Below are positions 50,557 to 59,326 of a stretch of DNA of 64,000 nucleotides, in pieces; within the stretch, counting starts at the first letter, position 1; every line of letters begins with the position of its first letter. Made by a program: the position numbers and the translations under genes. Where the stretch lies: contig JACKBX010000007.1 of assembly GCA_020634375.1 (NCBI GenBank), positions 62,001 to 126,000 on the forward strand. The letters run 5' to 3'. Source of the stretch: Ardenticatenaceae bacterium (lineage in GTDB: Bacteria; Chloroflexota; Anaerolineae; Promineifilales; Promineifilaceae). The notes under the pieces were generated by a model. That model ran no database searches and had not been told where the DNA came from. It saw nothing but the letters and a program-made list of their open reading frames with translations.

Positions 50557-50886
50557 ATGGATGATCCAAAGGGCTTTTTTGCAGCATTGCTGGACTTTTC
50601 GTTCAGCGAGTTTATCACGACGAAACTGGTTAAGATTTTGTACGGGCTGCTGTTGATCATTATTGCCATTGCCTTTTTGGGTGGCATGGTCAGCGCGGTT
50701 GTGAGCATTTTTAGCCGGGGTGGATTTTTACGTGGATTGGGCTTGCTATGCGGCACGCCCATTATCGCTCTCATTTACATCATTATGGCGCGGGCCTGGA
50801 CAGAGTTGATTATTGTGATTTTCCGCATTGCGGAGAATACAACGGAACTGGCTGAACAAGGCCGTCGCAAAGCGGGGATGGGGTAA
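50557..50886 (+). CDS. DUF4282 membrane protein
   Basis: A 109-residue protein with two transmembrane helices, matching the DUF4282 pattern: FFAALLDFSFSEFITTKLVKILY before helix 1, and ARAWTELIIVIFRIAENTTEL at the end. Function unknown. Cotranscribed with the small membrane protein upstream. Convergent with the dynamin-like gene, with a heptamer hairpin between. Confidence 0.88.
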   Translation: MDDPKGFFAALLDFSFSEFITTKLVKILYGLLLIIIAIAFLGGMVSAVVSIFSRGGFLRGLGLLCGTPIIALIYIIMARAWTELIIVIFRIAENTTELAEQGRRKAGMG

Positions 50887-50912
50887 GAAAGTCAGCGTAT
50901 TGGGGCTTGATC

Positions 50913-50965
50913 AAAGCGTGAAACGTGATGCGTGAAACGTGAAAAAACGTCACGCATCACGCTTT
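50913..50965. repeat. CGTGAAA heptamer hairpin that ends the dynamin-like gene
   Basis: AAAGCGTGAAACGTGATGCG and CACGCATCACGCTTT form an imperfect hairpin. The right arm encodes the last residues and the TGA of the GTPase gene at 50950. Confidence 0.75.
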
Positions 50966-52686
50966 AATTGTGCTTGTAGACCGATGACGTGTGCTTCCAA
51001 TTCGTCGAGGTGATTGCGCTGTTGGTCGATTTTGTCGTATTCGGCGCGAACGAAACGGCCGAATGGGGCCACTGTATCCTCGATGCGTTGTGTGCCGCGG
51101 CGCATTTCGCGGTCGAACTGCTCGGTGAGACTGCTAACCAGTTTGCCGCGCAAGTCAGCCAGTTTTTCTGACAGTTCTTGTTTGGCTTTGCGGCGGCGGG
51201 CAGGCAGAATGAGGAAGCCCAGCGCGGCAGCGGCGACACCAGCCAAAACACCGGTGACATCCAACCAAACCACGTGAGCGGCCACAGCAATGGCGACGCC
51301 GAGCGTGACGCCTACGCCCGCTAAACCAGTGTTGACAACGGCCGTCCTTGCCGATTCTGCCATTTCCTCTGCTTCCCGATCTTTGTCGTAAGTCTCAATG
51401 GCGCGGCGCGTGGCTGCGCCAATAGAGTCGATGAGCCGCTGGCGATCATAGGCCAGTGTGCCCTCGCGGGGGCCGCCCTCGCCGACAATGCGGTTGCGCT
51501 GGTCGTCGCGTCGTTGGGCCAGGTGGTCGGCAACGGCCGTCCACTGCCGCAAATCCTGTTCCACCATCCAGTCAATCAACTCGCTGACGCGCCGTTCTAG
51601 CTGCTGGGGTGTGTCGCCCACAACCTCTTCTTCAAAAGCGCGTTCCACATTTTTGGCGCGAACGAGATCGGGGATGCGAGCAATGCGAATCATGTCGTCG
51701 AAAAACTCGTTGCCACGCTTTTCCATTTCAAAGAGGATGCTGTTGAGTTCGCTGAGGCGGGCTTTGAAATTGCGCTGCATGTCGTCGCTGTAGTAGGTCA
51801 TTTGCCCGGCGATGTCGTCTAAAAGCTGGCGATCTTCTTGCAGGAAGGCCAGGTCGTTTTCTACCTGGTCAAGTTGCTTTCGTACCAGTTTGTGCCCGAC
51901 GCCCAGGGGATTGAGCAGTTTGAGGCGAAAACGGCCGTCGTCATCCAACGTCTCATAAATATACTGTTCCAACGGTTCAAACCCGCTGGACGGCCACACA
52001 CGCGGGTTGCCTGCTTTGGCTTCTTTTGCCAGCTTGGAGGAGACGGCGTACACGGCTTGCACATCACCCACCAGATTGCGGGCGGAGTTGGTGACAAAGG
52101 CGATGACCTGCTCCTTCTCTGCGTCGCTGGCAAGGATGTCTACTTTGTTGACGACGAGAATGATTTTCTTGCCCCAATCGCGGATTTGGGTGAGGAAATT
52201 GCGCTCGCTTTCCGTAAACGGCCGATCCGCCGAGGTGATGAACAGCACCAAATCGCTGCGCGGGATGAATTCGGCCGTCAATGCCTCATGTTCGCGCAAA
52301 ATGGCGTTGGTTCCCGGCGTGTCCACAATCACAATTTCTTTGAGGATGTCTACCGGGGCGGTTTGCTCCCACACCCCTTTTTCAACGGGCTTTTGCTCGG
52401 CTTTATCGCCGTATTTCAGCAGGTAAATCTGGCTGGTGGTGGGGGTGACGCCCTCCACCAGCAGCGGCTGGCCGACGAGGGCGTTGATGAAGGAGGACTT
52501 GCCGGAGTTGAATTCGCCGGCCAACACCAGCAAGAAAAGTTCGTCTAGTTGGCGAATGGACTCGGCCAGTGCGGTGCGATCTTCAGGGGGCGCGGTCGTA
52601 TCCGCTAATATGTCACGCAGTTGTCCCAATACATCGCGGGTGCGTTTTAACAATTCTTCTTGATCGGAATTGAGAATATTTTCCAT
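50950..52686 (-). CDS. Dynamin-like GTPase
   Basis: A 578-residue bacterial dynamin family protein. G1 is GEFNSGKSSFINAL (about residue 55), G2 is the TPTTSQI stretch, G3 is VDTPGTNA and G4 is VVNKVD. Long helices with coiled-coil character follow (about 280-420), then two hydrophobic segments (about 460-515) and a C-terminal helix. Bacterial dynamins remodel or protect membranes. The ATG at 52686 (MENILNSDQEELL) is taken; the open frame upstream lacks family resemblance. The final residues LKRDA and the TGA come from a repeat hairpin. Confidence 0.92.
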   Translation of the reverse strand: MENILNSDQEELLKRTRDVLGQLRDILADTTAPPEDRTALAESIRQLDELFLLVLAGEFNSGKSSFINALVGQPLLVEGVTPTTSQIYLLKYGDKAEQKPVEKGVWEQTAPVDILKEIVIVDTPGTNAILREHEALTAEFIPRSDLVLFITSADRPFTESERNFLTQIRDWGKKIILVVNKVDILASDAEKEQVIAFVTNSARNLVGDVQAVYAVSSKLAKEAKAGNPRVWPSSGFEPLEQYIYETLDDDGRFRLKLLNPLGVGHKLVRKQLDQVENDLAFLQEDRQLLDDIAGQMTYYSDDMQRNFKARLSELNSILFEMEKRGNEFFDDMIRIARIPDLVRAKNVERAFEEEVVGDTPQQLERRVSELIDWMVEQDLRQWTAVADHLAQRRDDQRNRIVGEGGPREGTLAYDRQRLIDSIGAATRRAIETYDKDREAEEMAESARTAVVNTGLAGVGVTLGVAIAVAAHVVWLDVTGVLAGVAAAALGFLILPARRRKAKQELSEKLADLRGKLVSSLTEQFDREMRRGTQRIEDTVAPFGRFVRAEYDKIDQQRNHLDELEAHVIGLQAQLKRDA

Positions 52687-52777
52687 TGCCTGTCTCCATG
52701 TACGGCCGTTGCCACAGCCGATTGCGCGTGAAGTATAGCATAACACGTGAGAAAGGGGTGCGACGCTTACTTCAATT

Positions 52778-53272
52778 TCAGACAGGTGGACTGAAAGCCA
52801 GCACGAGGATAACGACAAACATCAACAGCGGGATCAGCAATGTAACCAGAGTGAAAATCAAGTCACTCAATTGGATGCCGGGCTGCAAAGTGGCCTGGAC
52901 TGGGTCTTGCGGATTGTAATAGACAGTAACTGTGCTGCGAGATGGAAATTGGCGCACAATTTTTTCGGCAGCCCGTTTGCTGCGCAGGCGGAAATTGAGT
53001 CGGTTAACGGCCGTGTCCCCAAAAGAAATCACGTTACTTGTATACCGCTGCCCATCCACTGTGTAGGCATACTCCAAATTGACTTCGTGACGCATGGACA
53101 ACGGGTTGGCATGGCGGGATTTCCCTGCTTTGGACGTGATCATGCGCCCCTCGGCCTGGGGCCAGGAACGGCTGCGGATGCTCAAGAGCATGACGCGACC
53201 CAACAAAATCAAATAGTAGAGCAGTACAAAAACGGCCAGTGCCGGAAGAATAAATAGCTGCCAGTCAGGCAT
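52778..53272 (-). CDS. DUF3592 membrane protein
   Basis: A 164-residue protein with a transmembrane helix at each end (about 6-30 and 135-160) and a beta domain between them containing EYAYTVDGQRYTSNVISFGD and VTVYYNPQDPVQATL, the standard DUF3592 pattern. Function unknown. It is upstream of the dynamin-like gene on the same strand, 91 bases away. Confidence 0.88.
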   Translation of the reverse strand: MPDWQLFILPALAVFVLLYYLILLGRVMLLSIRSRSWPQAEGRMITSKAGKSRHANPLSMRHEVNLEYAYTVDGQRYTSNVISFGDTAVNRLNFRLRSKRAAEKIVRQFPSRSTVTVYYNPQDPVQATLQPGIQLSDLIFTLVTLLIPLLMFVVILVLAFSPPV

Positions 53273-53356
53273 TGATGTTTACCTCGTCACAAAGAGTGGA
53301 AATGATGGTTTGGGGATTTTACGGCCGTTCCCTTGCGCATCCAAATAGGTAGTTAA

Positions 53357-54283
53357 CTCAAGTTGCTACTTTAACATTTGGCCAATGCTGAGACCAATGA
53401 CAAAAAGCTTAACCTTCAACTCAAAGCCTTCAGCATTGGTCGCATGAATAGATTTCGGTAACTTCCGTTCAATCAAACTGCCTGTTGTTTCAACCTGTTG
53501 GCGACACTGATGTTGGAGGCCCCGTTCCCAAGGTTCAAGCGGTCGTCTGCTGGTTTTCTTACGAACCGGCAACAACGTTAACCCGGCTTCGGCCATGACA
53601 TCTTCCAGCCAATATAAGTTGTAGGCTTTATCGCCGATAACGATAGCGTCTTGCGGTAAGTCAAAATCAAAGCCTTGCAGGCCACTGACATCTCCCACAG
53701 AACCTGGCGAGAGGAGAAATTCCACCGGTTGGCCGGTTTGGGTAACCAGGAGATGCACCTTTAAACCATAGAAGTAACGTTTTTTACTCGGTTTGTAACC
53801 ACGATATTCTTCTCGACCATAGATACGATTGCGCTTGATGCGCCTGTTATCGCAGACCGGGACAGGAAAGGTGTCTATCAAGTAAATCTGGCGGTCGTTG
53901 TTATCTTTCCAGACTTCGGCCAACAGGTAAAAGAGAAGCATGAAATGATGCTCGACCCGATACAAGCGACGGCTGAAGCGGCTCTTGCTCAACATGACGG
54001 GCACTAAGTCTGGTTTATGCAACCAGTATCGGGCCAGGGCATAGTTCCCGCCGCAGTGCAAAACGGCAGTCAAGGCCACTGCCATCACTTCTGAGCTGGA
54101 CATCAGACAACGGGGATGGTCATGATGGTTAACGCTGATCAAAAGATCGTCACAAAGGCAGTAAATTGTTAAGATTTCATTGTCCATGGTAGTCTCCTTT
54201 TTACGGTTTGGGTTGCTACCATAACTGTAATGAGGCTACCTGGACTATTCAAGCTACCCATCTTTGATGGTGGCAACTTGGGC
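53357..54283. mobile_element. IS982-family insertion sequence
   Basis: About 927 bases containing one transposase gene. Ends are imperfect inverted repeats, CTCAAGTTGCTAC at the left and GCCCAAGTTGCCAC read inward from the right. A 7-base direct repeat TAGTTAA (53350-53356 and 54284-54290) flanks it as target duplication. It landed 5 bases after the recQ stop codon without breaking it. It contains no ACGGCCGT copy, unlike almost every host gene around it, which fits recent arrival. Confidence 0.85.
53366..54187 (-). CDS. IS982-family transposase
   Basis: A 273-residue DDE transposase. Acidic residues are placed in YLIDTFPVPV (first D), VIGDKAYN (second D) and the ETTGSLIERKLP region (final E), as in IS982 proteins. 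The start LTIYCLCDDLL and the intact frame suggest an active copy. Its stop codon lies in the left inverted repeat. Confidence 0.92.
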   Translation of the reverse strand: MDNEILTIYCLCDDLLISVNHHDHPRCLMSSSEVMAVALTAVLHCGGNYALARYWLHKPDLVPVMLSKSRFSRRLYRVEHHFMLLFYLLAEVWKDNNDRQIYLIDTFPVPVCDNRRIKRNRIYGREEYRGYKPSKKRYFYGLKVHLLVTQTGQPVEFLLSPGSVGDVSGLQGFDFDLPQDAIVIGDKAYNLYWLEDVMAEAGLTLLPVRKKTSRRPLEPWERGLQHQCRQQVETTGSLIERKLPKSIHATNAEGFELKVKLFVIGLSIGQMLK

Positions 54284-54294
54284 TAGTTAATGTT

Positions 54295-57006
54295 CTACTC
54301 GTTCTGGCTCAGGATATACAGGCGCAAAATGTGCAACTCGTCCCAGTCAACCGTCTCATCCAATGCCTCGTAAACCGGGCGCAGGAAATCTGTGCCCAAC
54401 TCGGCGTAGGCGGCGACCACTTTTTCTTGCATCGCGTTTGATAACTGCGACATTTCGCGGAAGCCATCAGCACGCAGCGGGTAGCCGGCCTGAGCGTACT
54501 TGTACAGGTGGCCGATGACGGTGCGCTGTTGGATATTGAGCACGGCCGTTATCTCCGCCACCGACTGCCCCGCATTGTAAGCCTGCCCAATTTCCAGCGT
54601 ACGCGGCGGGAGGCCCTCCTGCGGCTGAGTGGGAGAAGCCGCAGTTTTAGGCTTCTCTGCAATTTGATTGGCCTGGCAGTGCGCCTGGATGATGGGCAAG
54701 AAGCCATCGGCGTACTTTTCCAGCTTGGCCTGACCCACACCATAGATTGTGGCAAAATTGGCGCGGGATTGCGGGAAGTAAGCAGCCATTTCCACCAGCG
54801 AACGGTCAGAGAAAATGACGTAGGGCGGCACGCTGCCTTCATCGGCCAGTTCTTTCCGTTTGGCTCGCAGTTGGGCAAAGAGAGCGGCATCATGGTCGAG
54901 GGGTAACGGCCGTTCCTCCACCCGCCTCCTCTCCTCCTCCTGCACCGTCCCCATCACCACTTCTCCCTTGAAAACGGCATACGCTTTCGGCGTCAATTTC
55001 AGGCTGCCATGCTCCATGTCCTGCGTCATCAACCCCTGCTGGATAAACTGCCGCGCCAGATGCTGCCACTGTTTTTTGGAAAACTCCGTGCCAATCCCAT
55101 AAGTAGACAACTCATTGTGCCGTCGCTGCAATACCCTCTGCGATTGTGAGCCACGCAGCACATCAATGATGTGCGTCATGCCAAAAATCTCGCCGGTACG
55201 CTTGACGCAGGAGAGGAATTTTTGCGCCGGAATGGTCACGTCAATCAACTCCTCATCTTCAGCCAGGCAGTTGTCGCACATCTCGCAAGAATCAGCGTCG
55301 TAGGTTTCGCCAAAGTATTCGAGTAACGGCCGTCTCCGGCACAGCGTCGTCTCGGCAAACCCAATCATCGCTTGCAGCCGGGCGGCCGCACCCTTTTGTT
55401 CTGCCGGGGCTTGCTGATTGATGAAGTAGTTGATGGTTTGCACGTCGCTGTAGCTGAACAGCAGCAGGCAATCGGCACGTAACCCATCGCGGCCGGCGCG
55501 GCCAATTTGCTGGTAATAACTTTCCAGGTTTTTGGGCAAATCATAATGGGCGACGAAACGCACGTTGGATTTGTCGATGCCCATGCCAAAGGCAATGGTG
55601 GCGACCATGATAGCCACATCGTCGCGGGTAAATTGGCGTTGGTGGCGGCGGCGCGTGGCATCATCCAGCCCGGCATGATAGGGCAAAACCGACCAGCCAC
55701 TGGCCGCTAGCTGGTCGGTCAGCGTGTCCACCTGCTTGCGCGTGGCGCAGTAAATGATGCCCGATTGATCACGATGGTCGGCCAGGAAGTCTAAGACCTG
55801 GCGCAGGCCATCGGTTTTGGGCTGGACTTCCAGGAAGAGGTTTTCGCGGTTGAAGCTAGCCAGGAATTCGTTGGCCTGGTCTAAACCCAACGATTGGCGG
55901 ATGTCACGGCGGACGCGCGGCGTGGCGGTGGCGGTCAGGGCGATGCAGACGGCTTGCGGCAGCCGCTGGCGCACGGTGATAAGCTGGCGATATTCAGGGC
56001 GGAAATCGTGACCCCAGGCGGAGATGCAGTGGCTCTCGTCAATGGCCAGGCAGGCGACGCGGCCCCCGTCGAGCAGCGCCAACGTTTCCGGGCGCAGCAG
56101 GGTTTCGGGGGCAACGTAGAGCAGTTTGACCTGCCCCTGCCGGATTTGTTGGGTGGTGTAGCGGTGTTGTTCGTAGCTGAGGGTGCTGTTGAGGTAAACG
56201 GCCGTGACTCCCAACTCTCTCAACTGGCTGACCTGATCCTCCATCAACGAAATCAGCGGCGAAACGACAACGGTCAGGCCATCAAACATGAGCGCCGGAA
56301 GCTGGTAACAGAGTGACTTTCCGCTGCCGGTGGGCATGATAGCCACCGTATCCCGCTTTTGCAGAATATTTTGGACAATGTCTGCTTGCAATGGCCGAAA
56401 TTCATCGTAGCCAAATACTGACTTGAGCAGGTCCTGCGCCGTTTCCAGCGTTAACGGCCGTTTCTCTGCACCCGGAATCACCACCTCCGGCAGCACATCC
56501 ACCGGCGACCATTCCTCTAGCTCTAACTCTCGCTCTCGCTCTATCCCCCACCCCCACTCATCAATGGGCTGTGGCAAATACCAGCCGCACAGTTTGATGG
56601 CGCGGCCCACTTCCAAAGCGAGTAATGTTCCGGCGGGAATTTCAGCCAGTGGCTCTTGTAGGCCAATAAAATCGAAGGGGTGGTAACGGCCGTTCTCATC
56701 CCACACTAAAGGCTGATCACAAATCCAAAAAGCGAGGTCGGGCGAGTTGGGATTTTGCGGCAGGGTGTCCAGGCGGCCCTCGTGCGGCGGGTAGTGACGC
56801 TGGACAAAGGCGGTCACGTCACTCATGGGCGGCAGTTTGCGCTGTGGGTTTACGTCGCTGCCGGTTGTTTCGACTTCCCACACATCGCCAATGGCGTAGT
56901 CGGCTGGGTTGGCAGGGGTGAAGGGGAGGAAACGGCCGTCAAACGACAACCCATCGATACGCACTCCCATTCCCTGCTTTGTCTTAGCAATGATGACAAC
57001 TTTCAT
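54295..57006 (-). CDS. recQ: RecQ-family DNA helicase with N-terminal extension
   Basis: A 903-residue 3'-5' DNA helicase for recombination and repair. After an unusual extension of about 190 residues come the helicase lobes: MPTGSGKSLCYQLP (motif I), IDESHCISAWGHDFRPEY (motif II), ATATPRVRRDI, and QIGRAGRDG (motif VI). The zinc site uses CEMCDNC; then RQC, an HRDC domain (RAKRKELADEGSVPPYVIF) and a C-terminal helix-turn-helix (NIQQRTVIGHLYKYAQAGYPL). The extension holds a repeat-encoded stretch, ERERELELEEW. The ATG at 57006 is preceded by GAGG. Confidence 0.93.
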   Translation of the reverse strand: MKVVIIAKTKQGMGVRIDGLSFDGRFLPFTPANPADYAIGDVWEVETTGSDVNPQRKLPPMSDVTAFVQRHYPPHEGRLDTLPQNPNSPDLAFWICDQPLVWDENGRYHPFDFIGLQEPLAEIPAGTLLALEVGRAIKLCGWYLPQPIDEWGWGIERERELELEEWSPVDVLPEVVIPGAEKRPLTLETAQDLLKSVFGYDEFRPLQADIVQNILQKRDTVAIMPTGSGKSLCYQLPALMFDGLTVVVSPLISLMEDQVSQLRELGVTAVYLNSTLSYEQHRYTTQQIRQGQVKLLYVAPETLLRPETLALLDGGRVACLAIDESHCISAWGHDFRPEYRQLITVRQRLPQAVCIALTATATPRVRRDIRQSLGLDQANEFLASFNRENLFLEVQPKTDGLRQVLDFLADHRDQSGIIYCATRKQVDTLTDQLAASGWSVLPYHAGLDDATRRRHQRQFTRDDVAIMVATIAFGMGIDKSNVRFVAHYDLPKNLESYYQQIGRAGRDGLRADCLLLFSYSDVQTINYFINQQAPAEQKGAAARLQAMIGFAETTLCRRRPLLEYFGETYDADSCEMCDNCLAEDEELIDVTIPAQKFLSCVKRTGEIFGMTHIIDVLRGSQSQRVLQRRHNELSTYGIGTEFSKKQWQHLARQFIQQGLMTQDMEHGSLKLTPKAYAVFKGEVVMGTVQEEERRRVEERPLPLDHDAALFAQLRAKRKELADEGSVPPYVIFSDRSLVEMAAYFPQSRANFATIYGVGQAKLEKYADGFLPIIQAHCQANQIAEKPKTAASPTQPQEGLPPRTLEIGQAYNAGQSVAEITAVLNIQQRTVIGHLYKYAQAGYPLRADGFREMSQLSNAMQEKVVAAYAELGTDFLRPVYEALDETVDWDELHILRLYILSQNE
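56513..56546. repeat. CTCTAG heptamer repeat inside recQ
   Basis: CTCTAGCTCTAACTCTCGCT-type units read in frame by recQ as an alternating Glu/Arg/Leu stretch. Confidence 0.65.
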
Positions 57007-57371
57007 GGCTGATCAACCTCTACTTTACGCAAGCAATTCTGTAATAAAACGCGCCCGGCTGCTGCCCAACCGCGTGCGTATTTTACAACGAGATGGTTGG
57101 CCTGACAGGTTTAAGCAATTTACTGGTTCTCGTTTTGTTATCGCTTTGCTCAATTTGGCAAACTGGGTTTGCATAAGTTGCTCATTAACTATAGCATTCC
57201 CCGAAGTTCGCCAGAACACCAAGTCGCTTAGAAGATGAGATGATTCCCCCCTTGTAAGGCTATTTGTACCTGAGACAAAAGTGTGACATTCAAATCAGAA
57301 TTTAGATGTATACTCCACCTTGAATAGTTTTACTGGAAGATTCTTGGAAGAAAATTTAAGAGGAATACATC
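57007..57371. other. Intergenic region between recQ and the 57372 gene
   Basis: About 365 bases. I see no convincing gene, repeat block or hairpin; a -10-like TATACT lies at 57310-57315 without a good -35. Confidence 0.5.
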
Positions 57372-57821
57372 ATGCTTCATCGCCGCAAATTGTTATCAGT
57401 TGTTTTGTCATTACTTGTAATGTTTAGTTCTGTGAGTCTCGCTTCGGCTGCCTGGATGAGATGTCGCAGCGATCCGGTTGTTCTCCTATCTAATGGCATG
57501 ACTCTGGATTTGAGTGCTGATATTAGTGTTTTACCCTGGCAGGTTGAACACGTTGATTACATCTTGCATGTGCCACAAGATGTTTCCTTAGTAGCTAGTA
57601 TTGCTACACCTAGTTGGCCAACGGCCGTTGAAACCTTCACCCTATATAACGATGCACCATCGGGCGAATATCACACAGAGACAATTGTTTACACTAGCCA
57701 GGGGAATGCAGCAGCGACTGCTCGCACGATTCTTCTGTCAATTGTAGGTATTCAGCTAGATTCTGTATCCGTTTCCGGCATGGAAGGCGAAATATTACAC
57801 GCTTACGTACACGTATCTTGA
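57372..57821 (+). CDS. Secreted protein of unknown function
   Basis: A 149-residue exported protein. The signal peptide (MLHRRKLLSVVLSLLVMFSS) has a likely cleavage site at SLASAA near residue 27. The mature part is beta-rich and contains VDYILHVPQDVSLVASIAT and TETIVYTSQGNAAATARTI, with two cysteines absent apart from one near residue 31. Family unrecognised. AAGAGG lies 7 bases before the ATG. A Y-shaped terminator follows. Confidence 0.65.
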   Translation: MLHRRKLLSVVLSLLVMFSSVSLASAAWMRCRSDPVVLLSNGMTLDLSADISVLPWQVEHVDYILHVPQDVSLVASIATPSWPTAVETFTLYNDAPSGEYHTETIVYTSQGNAAATARTILLSIVGIQLDSVSVSGMEGEILHAYVHVS

Positions 57822-57861
57822 TTTAAGTACATAGTTGTGTGCGTTTATTCTGTGAATTGAG

Positions 57862-57902
57862 ACCGGCTAACGCGTCCACTGTGGAGGTTTTAGCCGGTTT
57901 TC
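57862..57902 (+). terminator. Terminator after the secreted protein gene
   Basis: ACCGGCTAA and TTAGCCGGT pair around an inner CCACTGTGG hairpin, followed by TTTTC. Confidence 0.7.
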
Positions 57903-57968
57903 ACTGCTAGCCCCTGCATCTGGTTAGTTATCAAAGTAATCATTGAAGCACATGAAGGAAAAATCATC

Positions 57969-58433
57969 ATGATTAACATACCCGAACTTGGAAATTCGTT
58001 TAGCGTCAAGTTACCTTTGACCAATCTAACGAAAACGACTGATAGGGGAAAAAACTCACATAAACGCATCTTGGTTGTTGACGATGAAGAACCGATAGCC
58101 CTTGCCCTCAAAGAGGGATTGGAAAGTTTGCTTAACTGCACAGTTACCACGGCAAGGGATGGAGCCATTGCTATTAAGTTATGCAAACAACAAATCTTTG
58201 ATTTAATCATTACCGATTATAAAATGCCTGTAGCTGATGGTCTGACATTGACTCATCAAATCCGCCAAATTGCCCCGCAAACGAAAATCATCCTGATTTC
58301 AGCTTATATTGATGAGCATTTACAGCAAACAGCCTTGTTAGCCGGTGTGCAACGCTTGTTACAAAAACCTTTCAAGTTAGAGGATATTCGCAGAGTTGCC
58401 TCTGATGTTCTAACACAATACCCAAACGAGTAG
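57969..58433 (+). CDS. Single-domain response regulator
   Basis: A 154-residue receiver domain with a short N-terminal extension. RILVVDDEEPIALAL holds the acidic pair, IITDYKMPVADGL the phosphorylated aspartate, and LQKPF the lysine. With no output domain, it must signal to a partner protein. It ends 6 bases before a second receiver-containing protein on the same strand, and no kinase is adjacent. Coding is AT-rich. Confidence 0.92.
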   Translation: MINIPELGNSFSVKLPLTNLTKTTDRGKNSHKRILVVDDEEPIALALKEGLESLLNCTVTTARDGAIAIKLCKQQIFDLIITDYKMPVADGLTLTHQIRQIAPQTKIILISAYIDEHLQQTALLAGVQRLLQKPFKLEDIRRVASDVLTQYPNE

Positions 58434-58439
58434 AGAAAA

Positions 58440-59297
58440 ATGAAACAATCCACAACGAAATTTGTATTACTTGTGGATGACGAGCCCGACCTCATCGTTG
58501 TCCTCATTAAAAGCCTTCGGGCCTTAGGTGACAATTATACCTTTCACACGGCCAGTGATGGCAGTGACGCCCTAGAAAAGATTCGCCAACATACCTATGA
58601 CCTTGTTATTACGGACTACATGATGCCAGTTATGGATGGCGTTACCTTAGCTCAACACATCCGCAAACTGTCTCCGGATACACAGATCATCATGATGACT
58701 GCGTATAGTTCATCCAAGCTGCCAGAAGCGTTACGCAGTTTGAAGTTGGATGGCTACATTGATAAGCCAATCAAAATCAAGCAAATTCGTGAAATTGTGA
58801 AAAAGGCAGTTGGTAATATTTATGAAAGGGAGCGTTCTTTTTGTGCTGATGAAAACCGACTCGACAAAGGGTCTTGTCGGCCTATTGACGACCTGAAAGT
58901 TCATGCGAATGCTCGTGCAGTCTTGTTATTAAGCGCCAGTGGTTATACGTTGGGGAGTGCTGGGCAAATACATGAACCGGACATTGCCGGAATTGGCGCC
59001 CTGGTTGCGGCCAATTTTATGGCCGCCACAGAACTAGCTAAGTTATTAGGGAATAATTCGATTTTTAAATCCAGTTATCACGAAGGCCCCAATTACAATA
59101 TTTATGCTCATGGCATTAATGAAGATTATCTGTTAGCTGTGATTTTTGGTTCAGAAAGCAAGACAGGCATGGTTCGGTATTATGCAACCAAAGCGGTTGA
59201 TGAATTGAAGCCTCTTCTGGAACAGACGCAAGAGCAGAAACTTCCTCCTGAAATGGCTGCTCATATGCGAAAAGAATTGCAATACCTGTTTGCATAA
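58440..59297 (+). CDS. Response regulator fused to a Roadblock/LC7-like domain
   Basis: A 285-residue protein. Residues 7-125 form a receiver (LLVDDEPDLIVVLI, VITDYMMPVMDG, YIDKPIKI). From about residue 155 follows a domain with ARAVLLLSASGYTLGSAGQ and LAVIFGSESKTGMVRYYATKAV, the strand-helix pattern of Roadblock/LC7 (MglB-like) proteins. Such domains control small Ras-like GTPases of the MglA type, so phosphorylation may be linked to GTPase control. No GTPase gene is adjacent. The domain assignment is by pattern. Confidence 0.8.
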   Translation: MKQSTTKFVLLVDDEPDLIVVLIKSLRALGDNYTFHTASDGSDALEKIRQHTYDLVITDYMMPVMDGVTLAQHIRKLSPDTQIIMMTAYSSSKLPEALRSLKLDGYIDKPIKIKQIREIVKKAVGNIYERERSFCADENRLDKGSCRPIDDLKVHANARAVLLLSASGYTLGSAGQIHEPDIAGIGALVAANFMAATELAKLLGNNSIFKSSYHEGPNYNIYAHGINEDYLLAVIFGSESKTGMVRYYATKAVDELKPLLEQTQEQKLPPEMAAHMRKELQYLFA

Positions 59298-59326
59298 ACG
59301 TGGCGTCTGGACTTCTGGTATGTGCG

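Noticed and set aside
57025..57222. A 65-codon open frame between recQ and the secreted protein gene
   Set aside because: No ribosome-binding site, no recognisable motif and composition like intergenic DNA.
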